Source: Hippasteria phrygiana (taxonomy: Eukaryota; Echinodermata; Asteroidea; Valvatida; Goniasteridae). Taken from it: a stretch of 64,000 nt of DNA. The stretch covers positions 62,001 to 126,000 of the forward strand of contig JAZGUH010000280.1 of NCBI GenBank assembly GCA_037893225.1, written 5' to 3'. A model generated the notes under the pieces. The model was not told the DNA's origin, searched no databases, and saw only the letters and a list, made by a program, of their open reading frames with translations. A program made the position numbers and the translations under genes. Of the stretch, positions 1 to 12,300 are shown in pieces (positions within the stretch are counted from its first letter, which is position 1; each line of letters starts with the position of its first letter).

Positions 1-118
1 CAATCCACAAGGGAAACTGACTAGGTGAATTTGAATTTATTTTCAAAGTGAACAAAGAAACTGGCACGAGCGGGATTCGAACCTGCGACCTCCGGGTTAC
101 CGTACCGGCCGCAGATGC
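1..118 (-). repeat. tRNA-derived SINE, family 1 (truncated copy)
   Basis: Reverse-strand tRNA-like body with a perfect B box (GGTTCGAATCC, complement at 73-83) and the family 3' tail ending in TTTCCCTTGTGGATTG (complement of the first bases). The D-arm half is replaced by unrelated sequence after about position 115. Confidence 0.75.
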
Positions 119-395
119 CCAAAATAAAAAGTATTTTTTCATTAAAATGTATCACATAACAATTCAGACTTTTTTTGAAAGATACAAATTCTTGCAGAGC
201 ACTAAGAGGACAGTATATCTTAAGTGACTAATGATAATAAATGTGTGAAAAGAAATCGGAATTGTTTTTTTCAGTAACTTGATGCTGATCTCTAGATAAA
301 TTTCAGTTACTGCAACATGTTTTGTTCTTTTAAGATTGATTTGTTTTTGTAAGATTCATTAGAATTTTCCCTTGTCTGTTTTTTATTCCCTGCAG

Positions 396-3300
396 ATGAC
401 AAAGTACAGCTCAATTTCTCAGGTGCCACTTTAGACTTAGTAAACCAGCTGCTCTTTAGCAACCGAACTTTTGCCAAAATACGGCGTTTTAACAAAGAGG
501 CGCAGAGCGCCGTGGAGAAAACGGGACAGAAAATGCGGAAGGAGCTCTCTCGATACAGCAGGATGTGTTTACGTGGGTCTGTAGACTTAGACGATTATAT
601 TTACACCCCAGGGGGTCACTGGAGCCCGAGGTATTGCACGCCACGCTGGAAGGTACGTTGAGCTTCGTGTAAATAGCTCTTTATTTTTTAATTTGTGAGA
701 CTGTCTGGAGAGGTTTCTGCAATGTTTTCTTGTGAAGCAAAACGTCTGGGTGAGGCTTGTTGTGTCAAACTTCTGATTATTCAACCAATTCTTCTTCGAA
801 CTATATTGAGAGCCTGAGATTGAAAACCTTCGTCAAACAGCTTGTGAAATTTCTCTCCTTTTTGAGTTGTGTGGTTCTGAAAAGAACCAGTTGTTTTCAC
901 TCATATTTGACGTACTCTGTGAGAAAATGAGACTAAGTTTTGGACGGTTGTTCTTTGATCTTGCTCAACAGGTAGCTATTGTAGTTCCGTTTCGGGACCG
1001 CTTCACACAACTTCCCATCTTCCTGCGTCATCTAGTGCCTTTCCTTAAGAAACAGCGGCTAGAGTTTGGTATTTACATCATAGAGCAGGTATGTGTAGGT
1101 CAGAGAGGGTTTGATTGGGCTTGAAGTATTCACTGGACAAGTGAACCAAGTCCAATAATTTAGGCATGATTTTCCCCACAAAAAAGCTTACATTTTTAAA
1201 AATAAATTTGGATTTCATGCCTCGAATGAATGAATAAAAGGCTGCCTTGGTTTTCATTCACTTGACAGATTTTTAATTACTAAAAGTGGGGCGCCAGTTG
1301 TAAATGCAGTTTACAGCACACCTTCCTGAATAAATATTTATCGAACAAACCACAATAGGCAACTGACTACGTAGATTTTTGAATAATTTTTTTGTGAACA
1401 AAGAAAACAATCCTCAAGGGAAACTCAAAAAATTAGCTGGCCTGACGTTTCGAACTTAAGCAAGTTCCTTCTCAAAGGCAAATGACAGAGTACAAGAAAC
1501 AAACATGTAGGGAACACACATGCATGAGGGGGTGGGTGGAGAAACACAAAAGAGGGATGCAAAGGAGCCTGGCAGTGGGTAAAGGGAAACTCGTCGGTTT
1601 TCCTTGTGGTTTGTTTGAAGATATTAAAAGTTACAACTTCGTATCCTCATTGAGTGATCCCCACAATGTCGCTTCCCAGGTTGTATCGTATAGTCGGGGC
1701 ATGATTCCTGGCTTATACGGCATTCTGGGTTTATGACTTCTGACTAGCGCCTCTGAACAAAATTTGGGAGACCGCCAACATACAGTATAGGGCAAGACAG
1801 CTCGATTGGTAATGCGCCAATACAGTATTCCTGCACACATATCATCACCGTTTTCACGAAGAGACACACATGTCAAAAATTACAATTTTTTCCATTTTGA
1901 CATGCATCTGTAAGCAACACATCATTAATTTCCAAATTACATTAATTATGCAAAGGGCAGACATCTCGATAATTGCATTTTGCGTTTTCACGAAGAGACG
2001 CAAAGATGCCTGCCCCTTGAACGCGTACAAAACGTATTGCACAGAAAGGCGTAAAAGTAGGTCAACCGAGATTTTCGTTTTCACGAAGAGACACACATCT
2101 TTGTTACATTCTCAGCTGCGCGCACGTAAACACGTGCGCCCCTTCCATATGGAAAAACACATTGAACAGAAAGGGCCACAATGTAAGAAAACCTGAATTT
2201 TCGTTTTCACGAAGGGACACACATCTTTACTAATTAATTTAGGCTAATTAACCAGTGTTAATTCTAATTACTGGGTTCACGTAAAAATTCACCTCTCATA
2301 GAATCATGTGAATGTTTCCTTACTGCACAAAGTTGTTGCAAAGTAGTATTTCTTGCAGTTTTAAAATAGGAGAAACTTCTCTTGCGATTATCTCGAAAAC
2401 GCTTTTTATCAAAATCCACATGTGTTTCTCTTCGTGAAAACGGTGACGATATACATGTACATGTACACACAAGTGTGTAAACACCGGCAATCGTGGACCT
2501 CCTATTGTCCCTCTTTTGTTTGTACTTTAACTTTTTCGGAAGGCCTCCCATATGTTTTGTACACGATTTTCAATCGTGGACCTTGACACAATCGTGGACC
2601 CTATTGTCCTCTTTGTTAAAGGTCCACGGTTTGAATAGCTATACAAACTCACTCGAGGTGTGGGCTACAGAGGAATATGTGGAATAACCAGCCCCTCACA
2701 CTCAAACAAGACAAGCTAATCTCTTCACAGTATGAATAGGGTCGGGATGGGTAACTAGTCCACTGCAAGGCATTATAATAGTGCCTCTAACCATATTAAA
2801 TGTAGAAGTGCTATAACCCAGGACTGGGCTCGAACCCACAACTTGCAGAATTACCCACAGACCTTGAATTCAATGTGCCAAACCACTAGGCCACAGCACT
2901 TCCACATGTGCTTTACACATCAATGATGTGACCAGCAATGTATTTTACTGGTTTATAGGCCAAATGAAAAACAAAATTGTTGCCCTCCCTAAAAGTCACA
3001 AAAGTCGGGTAATTTGTAATTTGTAATTTTTTTTTATCTCACCTTTTCCTGCACAAAATGAACAAGTTTTATTAGAATCGTTGTCTTTAAATACAGCTAC
3101 GACGGCACAATCGTGCATTTTGCCATCTCACTTTTAAATAAGCTTACTTTTTGCCTCCCGACTTCTGAGTTACACGACATGTAGTATTGTTTTCATAAAT
3201 GGTAAAAAAAAAATTTAAAAAAAAAAAAACGCCTTACCCTCCATCCCGATTTTTCCCATTTAAGGGCAACACAATTTTTGTTAATTTTTTTTTTAGCTTG

Positions 3301-6300
3301 ATAAAATTACAGCCAGAATTATTTATTTTGTGGGGGATGTAGGTGCACACCCCTTGATAGATACCTAAAGTCATTCCAAAATCTAACAAGGCACAAACAC
3401 AAAAATAAATCACTTGATGGCTATTTTTTTAGAACCAATTTTATAGTGTACCGAAGTGTGATGTCCTTCGCCGTTATTCTCATTCATGTGCTGATAGATA
3501 TTGTTACGCACACAAGTCTTACATGTAATAGTGCACGGGAACCGATTTGGTGTTCTATCGCATTTTTCGTATGTATACACTATCTTCATTTCTGTGAACC
3601 TTTTGAACCGCTGAATATGCATGGCGCCAGATCTTGGCCACAAAAAGTGAATCATTAAACATCACTGTACAAATAGCGCCAACGGCTCGCAAACGTATGA
3701 CAGTCTGCCCATCTAATGTCAAGAACACAATGCCAACTCGCTGATCTAAACCGCTTGTCTACGTCCGTCCCGAGAGTGATTCACCTGGTCAACAAACTTG
3801 TTGACCTCGGCATTGTGTTGACCGCCTTTGCCCTTTGGATTTTGTTATCTGCATCGATGTGACTCACACACCTCCTCCTCCTGACGAGAGTTAGATGAGG
3901 ACGATTGCTTTGAACACCAGAAACTAACCCCTGGAAAAAAGTGGGGCAGATGTCCATATTACGTCAATGCTTATGTTAGTCACGTTACTCATGTACTTAT
4001 AGACGAGTTTTATGGTACAATATACATGTACATGTAGTTCCTTTCATAACTATTCAAACACTACCCCGGAAAAAGCTGGGTCAATTTTTAATCAGACAAA
4101 AACGCTCAGTCACTTCTGATGAACAAAGTACAGTGGAACGCCGCTATGACAAACATCGCGGGGTCCACAGATTTTGTTTGTTATAGTGATCCTTGCGATT
4201 TTCAGCTGCCGCACGCCCATTTTTCAACATGCCGTCTGTTCTTTTAAATAGCGCCCTCTCGTATTTGAAGTGTGCATTATTTTGATTGTATCTGTCGCCA
4301 TTGCTGCAGTGTAAATGTACATTTATTTCTGCATTTTAATTTCCGGCTTCATAAATAACCTCATCCTGCCATGCTTATTGTGCAATACGTGTAGGTGAAG
4401 TTCCTGTCCTAGGAAGTAAAAATATTGGCTAAATACAATGTAGCATATGTTGATGATGGCATTCAAAGTTTGGCCTTCTGTTATAAATCAAAACTTCCTT
4501 GTTCATTCATGAACCACAACCCCAAGTTATCAGTTTTCCCACAAAACTACATCGATGTGACTCACACACCTCCTCCTCCTCCTGACGAGAGTTAGATGAG
4601 GACGATTGTTTTGAACACCAGAAACTAACCCCTGGAAAAAAGTGGGGCAGATGTCCATAAGTCAATGCTTATCTTTAATAGTCACGTTACTCATGTACTT
4701 ATAGACAAGTTTTATGGTACAACATACATGTAGTTCCTTTCATAACTATTCAAACACTACCCCGGAAAAAGCTGGGTCAATTTTTAATCAGACAAAAACG
4801 TTCAGTCACTTCTGATGAACAAAGTGCAGTGGAACGCAATGTATAATTGAAGGTTTTATTTAATTGTACTACATATTTCCCCAAGTTTAGCGGTTTTCAC
4901 GCATTAGCGGCGCCCTCTTTTGACCATTGTCAGTGTACATGTAGTAGCATTTCTTGCACCTGCGCGCGGAGACACTGTCCATTCATCTTGGCAGCATGTC
5001 ACCCTGCACGCCCTGGCGATTACTTAAAGCTGACTTTAAACATGTGCCGCCCATTGAATAATGTAATTACATGTTCATACTTTCTAAGCTTACCGAATTC
5101 TAAAGCAACAGTTGGCTTTTCCCTTCTATTCCTTGGGGAAATAATAACCACCTCTGTCACTCTTCAGCGCAAATACTCGGTACATTTTTTTTTATCCATT
5201 GCCTTTTTTTTTCAACAACAATGTTCGGTAAGTTTTGTACATAAAATTTGGGAGCCAAGGTACATGTATGTGTTCGGTCTAAATGGTCGGTATAGCAGTG
5301 TTCCGCTGTACAATGACGGTGTATCACAGGTGCGTTGGTCAGTACTTAAAAAAGAAACAAGCAATTTGTTTATCACGTTCCTTCGTGTACATTCGTACAT
5401 TACTGTGAGGCCATTTGTCATCAGATTGAAATGAGGAAAAAGTCGTTCCGTGGCATTCTGAGTTCCAAGCAACAACAAACATTTTTTCTGCTTGGATATC
5501 ATTTTTGTTGTTTCAACTTCTGACAGATGGACAACCCTTTTCTATCATAATCCTGGCAATAGTGTTTGCTTGGATGAATTCTGTGCTGTGCACAGACAGT
5601 ATAGTTTGAATGATTCTGACTTCGAGTTTCATTTTTCAAAACAATGGGGTCAAGACTTGTCACAGCTTCAGGGTTGCGTTCCACTCACGCAAACTGCTCG
5701 AATGTTGCGCAGTGTTGGCCAAATTTTTGTGCACACCCAATGGAAAATTGTTTGCAAAGTCGGTCAGCGTTGGCAACATTCATGTGAGTGGAATACATTC
5801 CAGAATGTTATAAATGTCGCTTGTGTGAGGAATGATGAGGTAACATACAATATTATACAACACCTGAATAAACCCCGCCATCCGATTGGTGGAGAGTCGA
5901 TCACGTGCATTGAATTATTCGACCCATCACACGACGCGAACCCGCCCCGCCCAATACGTTCTATCACATGGGTCTATCACATGGTGCGCGCGCATTGATA
6001 GAACCAAAAAATTTCACGGTCACTAGGTGGCGCTACAACAGCGCTGTCATTCACACAACATGGCGGCCAAGTTACCCGAACTCCAAATACAAAGAGACAA
6101 ATCAAATATGCAGTGAAACGATTAGATGAATTTGCTAGACACTCAGGAACAACAATTGAAGCTTTAACTAATTCGGAACTTGACAATTTTTTGTCCCGGT
6201 TTTATGCGGGACTGAGAAAGGAAAACGGCACGTTGTACACAAAGAAATCCATGCATGCAATCCGCATTTTTTACTTTTCTGGACTAGTACAGTTGTAAAC

Positions 6301-9300
6301 TTCCATAAATTGGTTACTGAAAGTTCTGAATTTGTGAAACAGCTTTTTAACAATTCTGAACAGTTTGATCAACACTTCGGAACGGATATTTTTAGATGAC
6401 ATTCTGCATCTGAAGTGAATAATTCTTCTGAACTTGTTGAAAAACAGTAAACATTTTTAACTGTTTGAGACTTTTCGAGACAGTAATTGGTTACTGGAAG
6501 TTCTGAATTTGTGAAACAGTTTTTTACAATTCTGAACAGTTTTTAACTTGAATAAAATGCATTGAAAGTGTTCCCCCAGCTATCAGTGTTACTACATGTT
6601 TCTTACATTATGTAAGCACCAGTTTACAAGTTACCAATCAGATGACGAGAATTTATTCAGGCGTTGTATAAAACAAATAATGAATGTTTCACATTCGTGC
6701 GATGGAAAGAATAATTTCATTCGGTAACAGATGGCATGTTCTATTCCACTCGGCTTCGCCTCGTGGAATAGAACATGCCATCTGTCACCTCATGAAATTA
6801 TTCTTACCATCACACTCATAAACATTCATTATTTGTATACTATACATCAAATAAAAGCTTCACCTTGTACTTTCATTTGATAAAATACTCTCAATTTTGA
6901 AATTTTACTACATTTGTAACATTCACTGAATCAGAATCCATTGATATTAGTAGGCTGATAACGACGCATAAATTTTGAACCCATTTGATAATTCTTATCG
7001 AGTTCCTAATGTCTATTGACATTTTAGTTATTTACTCGTCCACTTAATGTACATTTAGCTGAGAAAAAGTTAATATTTGATGTGAAGCTTTGTATGTAAA
7101 TGGTCTCTCAGTCTGAATTACATGTAAGTGCACATTCAAACCGCACTTATGCTCTTTCAGACCATTCACACTTTCTTGATACCACAAAGAGCTGGCAGTG
7201 TGAGTGTGGGTGGATTGGCTTTCGTCCACACAGCCGCGCCCTCAAACTTTGTACCGTGCCCTTTATCCCCTACATATATTTTGTCAACTTCAGCGTGCAG
7301 ATTCACCAGATGCATCAAGTGGAAAAATTGCAGATAAAATATTCGGAACTTGGCCTCATGTACATGCAAGTACATCTCTGGAATAATGATTGGACCCTCA
7401 ACAATTTTAAGTATATGATAGATACATGTACATGTGTACATTTGTATCAATGGAGTTGTTCCCAGTACCTACATTGTTCTTCTAACTTCAGATGTAGCGA
7501 TCGATAGTGGGTAATAGCATAAATTCGTCAGGATTCTGACGGCTCGTCAAACAATCCACAAGGGAAACTGACTCGGTAAATTTGAATACATTTTCAAAGT
7601 GAACAAAGAAAACTGGCAGGAGCGGGATTCGAACCTGCGACCTCCGGAACACCCGTACCGGCGCTCTACCAACTGAGCTATCTTGCCCTATGTTGGCGGT
7701 CTCCCCAGTTATCAGTATCATTGTTCGGGTGGGCGCCAGTCAGAAGTCGTAAACACATAATGCCGTATAGCCAGGGATCACACCCAATTTTACGATGCTG
7801 ACAGGTTTTTTGTGAACATACATGTAGATGAAAACCCATATTTGGTTCAACATCACAAAGACATACATAATGTGCATGTAGATCAGGTGAATTTCAATTG
7901 TCCGTGTACTTCCACAGTGGGGGGGGGGGGGGGGGGGGGGGGGGAATTATCTGGAGCGCGACAAACGCTAATCTACCCCGAAATGAACTGAATAATAAAT
8001 GCATTGTAGGGGCCTGAAAAAACCTTGTACGTGTATCATTGGATCAGTGATGTACTCATTTTGAACGTGAACATTAGGCCAAGTAAAAAAGTTTGTTGCC
8101 CCCTGCACACTTTATTTTCAGTTAATTGTTTTGTGCTTCCCCTCAAAAAGAAAAAGGAGGAAATGCTTGCCAGTCAATCTACAACGTATGCATGTTGTAA
8201 ATTGATTTGGGGGCTCCACTCTCAGTCGAGCCATCTTGAAAAACATTGCCCTCTTTGGAAAATGTTGCTTTGCATGATCTAGAAATACATTGTACACAAG
8301 TTAAACGGGGCTTTCCTTGTAAAAAAAAAAAAATTAAATTGTTTTTTTTTTTAAATGACATTAAACAATTTTTATTTTGTATTTTGCCTTAGTGTTCAAT
8401 TCTTTACAATGGCAAACATGTACAGTATGAAGAAGTTTTAATAGTTTACGGATTTTATAAAGTTGGGACAGCATGTATGTACAGTAGGATCATTATGAGT
8501 TGGGTTTTGAGGGTGTAAACAAGGTATTTCCTGGAGTAAGGAATGTTCTGCAATCGCCCCGTAACAGGGCATGAATTTCACACATACAAGTGATCCTCCA
8601 GGCTAAAATTCACCAAGGTCTTGACGAGCAGTTGTGCTGTTCACTGTCACATTTGGAGTCCAGACTTCTTATTCAGTGATTAAAAATTTGTCAAGCGATT
8701 GATTCATTCAAAGCTGGGCCCAATTTCATAGCACTGCTTAACGGTAAGCAGAAAAGTTGTGCTAACTACAGCAGGAAAATTTGCTTAAGCATTAGCGTAT
8801 TTCATGGCCAAGTCGCGCTGACACTTGCGTGTACATGGAGATTGATATTGTTGCGTCACTAATTTAAGCAAATCCTGCTTCCGAAGTTAGCGGGCTCTTT
8901 GCTGTGCTTACTGCTTACAGTCTCTATGAAATGGGTGAGGGCTCCGTTAGCAGAAAATCATGTGTTAAGCAGCGCTAGGAAATTGGGCCCAGGACATCTG
9001 AAATTTGTGTAAAAGATATGATTATTTGAACGAAGAATCACTATTCCACTGGTCTGTTTTGATCTTGGAATCTGATAGACCAATGCCTATATTACTGGAC
9101 TCGGTTCACTGGGCCAGTGTGAATGTTGAGCTTGCATAATAATAATACTAATAATACTAATAATAATTATATTAATAATAATAATAATAATAATGTGTCA
9201 TTTATAAAGTGCGCAATCTATTTCATCATAAATTCTCAAGGCACGACATTATTCCTGCTCATCAGGCCCATCAATCAGTTCTGAAACCTCAGCTGCCTGG

Positions 9301-12300
9301 GGAGTATACTTGCGACATTATGGGAAAATCTCTTTTTCCTAATTATGGGAACCTGTCAATCATTTCACAAGATTTCACTGCAAACGTTTCCTTACTTTAC
9401 TTCATGTCTTGCAGGCCTTTATGAATTTATTCCAAATATCCAAGTGACTGACGCTATGGCAATTACGCTTATTTGTGCCACTGGTACATGATGGACTGTT
9501 GCCATGGAAATGCTAATAAAAAACAGGCCATTTCCATGGAAACCGTTTCATCACTCGCTGCTTAATGGAGAAATGTCAAATAATTGCATTAACTCCCAAC
9601 TGGGGCATCTCATTTAGCTGTTACCATTTGTCAGGTGTACCTCAATATGGATGGAAACGTACATGTAGCCATTTTCTCGCTGAAAAAAAAACACCTACCA
9701 AAAAACTTTTATAAATATACATAAAAAATATTTTTTAAAGAGTTTTTGCAAGTCCATGCCATATTAAGATTAAAAAACTACCTGTTCACTCTCAGCCAAA
9801 TTTTGCACACTGAAACCTTTTTGTTGAACCTATAATAATACCATCCAATATTGACAAGAGTAAGATTTGAACCTGCGAGCTCTGCATTACTGTACCGGTG
9901 CTCTACCAACTGGAGCTATCTTGCCCTATGTTGGTGGTCTCCCAATTTGTAATATCTTTGTTACAGGGCGCTAGTCAAAAGCCATAATGCTGTAACTGGG
10001 TCTTAGAAAAATGGACCCCTAGTCATCAATGTAATTTGGAGATAATCAATAGACAATTTTACATTAGCCCCGTCTGCGGAGTGAGCACTTTCGGGTTGAA
10101 AGCAAGGCTCTTAGTGCAAAACAAACACGGTGCTATTTAACAAATCCATTCATGTATGAATGAATCACACCGTAATTTGGCAGTGCAGTGCAGGTTCATC
10201 GTAGTACATGTAAGTTGTTAACTTTGCACTGGGATGTCACTTTAATACTCGGAAGTGTGCGGATCTGAGCCAATTATTATCAATTCAGGATTCGTGTATC
10301 AGACTTATCAGATTAAAAAAATACAAAAATGTTGAAAGTGGTTTATGATGTACATTTTACATACTATGTACAATGTATATTGAATAATGAAATAATTTTA
10401 GAAATCTTTGGAAAATGTCATAAAAAATGACTAAATTTGTTCCAGTTCTTGTGTTTCAGCTTCAGTAAAAGCAGAGATTCTAAATGAGCTCCGTCTCATT
10501 AACCCCAGCCCCCATGAGGTATTCTCTGAGCACCCTGCCAAATGCAACATAATGCAACACGGCTGAAATAAGAACCCTGCCAAATGCAATGTTGCACTGT
10601 GCAGTGAACTCATCTGTACCAGCCTTGTTGCTGGAGGCTTGTACATGTATGTATAATACAGAATGCATCAGACCAGGAGACATGCCTTGACTGCTAAATG
10701 CAACAACTTTTTTCCATTGGTGCATTATGTTGCATTTAGCAGGGTTAGGGTTAAAACAGGGGTGCCAGTATGGCAATAAAAGCCAGACTTTAGGCTTTTT
10801 AATCTCAAATATTCGGCTTATTTCATATATATATTTTTTTTTGTGCAGAATAATGACGAGCCTTTCAACAAGGCTTTCCTGATGAACGTAGGCTTCTTGG
10901 AGTCCCTGCGATTCCAAGATTGGGATTGCGTCGTCCATCACGACGTGGATCATTTGCCGCTCAATTATGCAAATTACTATGGCTGTGACGATATGCCGCG
11001 CCACTTCATGTCCGGCGAGGATACCTGGGATTATAAGTAAGTCTGATCTTTGACCTTTGACCTTTGACCTGAGCTTGTTATTAGGCTGGTGTAGACGAAG
11101 ATTGTCTCACTGGATATTTTGTCCGCTGGACAGATTTGCCCGGCTTGAGCCAGGGTGTTGTGTCACCCCCGGACTCTTTTTCGTTGGATAAAATCTCCCC
11201 TTCTGGAGTATTTTGTCTACCTTTTTCGACGGATATAATGGTCTCTAACGGAGAATGTGTCCGCAAGGAAATGCTGTCCTCGTGCACCACTCATGCACCT
11301 TTTCCATAAACTAATAAATTTTGTTTGAGAATGGACAATTTTCATTTTCTGTCTAATCCGATTACCAAAAAACAATTTTGTGCAGCACTAGTAGGAGATT
11401 GTGCAAACCAGCCCACACAGCTCGTTTCTGTAATGAAACGAAAGTCAACATTTTGTTGCAGCCACCGTGTAGCTTGGGACACCTTATGCAATTGGAGTCA
11501 TGCGAGTTAGGTGACACTGAAGTAGTACACTAAGGCCAGTTTTTCCCTCTGATGCTGATACTCTAGTTGTACCGAGATGTAGAACAAAGAGCTACTCTCA
11601 TAGCTTTTTTCCAAGTGCTGTATCTCGTTGGAACTCCTTGCCTAGTGCGTGTTTCCCTCCATCCTATGATCTAGCCTTTTATTTTTTGAGAGTTTCTTTA
11701 TCAAGTCCCCTCTAGTGCAGCATCGCCCGCTGGGGCCATTTTTCTAAAAGTTGTCGCTGCGGGCAGCAAACAAATCTGACGTCCTAAGACGAAGTCCCCT
11801 TTTGTGTCTAGCACTAGGCACAAAAGGGGAGTACGTCCTATGGCGTCAGATTTGTTTGCTGCCCGCAGCGACCACTTTTAAACAAATGCCACCAGCGGGC
11901 TGGAGGGGACTTGATAAAAATAGCTTGATAAAAAGTCACTCCTTTTTTGTTATGGCAGAAATAATTGACTGTTTTGTTTTACAATACGCAATCTACGTAC
12001 AACTAGAAAATGACGCAGACTTCTCTCGGCAATCAACATCATCTGTAAGCAAAATCTTGTCTTTCTTCCACTTAGAATCCTATACCCGGACATATTCGGC
12101 CAAGTGTTTGGTATGACACGCATACAGATGGAAGTGATCAATGGTTTTCCCAACGTCTACTGGGGGTGGGGCGTGGAAGATGATGCCATCTATGGGCGGA
12201 TCCTGCTCCATGGTTACAACAGGACACGCCCGGAAGGAGAGATTGGATACTACGATACCATACGGAAGGACCACAAAACGTCCAGTAGTAACAAAGTGAG

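Larger units (their letters stand above)
1089..10848 (+). other. B4GALT intron 2 (9.8 kb)
   Basis: Large intron with no internal exon recognised. It is filled with SINEs (1.7, 2.75, 7.6, 9.8 kb), TIR/foldback elements (2.96, 5.67, 6.67, 8.71, 10.5 kb), a direct duplication (3.85-4.84 kb) and the Crypton relic (6.06 kb). Confidence 0.8.

Noticed and set aside
4847..5998. Two consecutive plus-strand open frames of 195 and 168 codons
   Set aside because: No recognisable domain, no good codon bias, overlapping frames on the other strand, and the second lies on an inverted-repeat element. More likely chance frames in intron DNA.
7600..7690. Functional tRNA gene
   Set aside because: A and B boxes and acceptor pairing look good, but the anticodon arm cannot form a 7-nt loop and the same unit recurs with a shared leader and tail, so it is a SINE.
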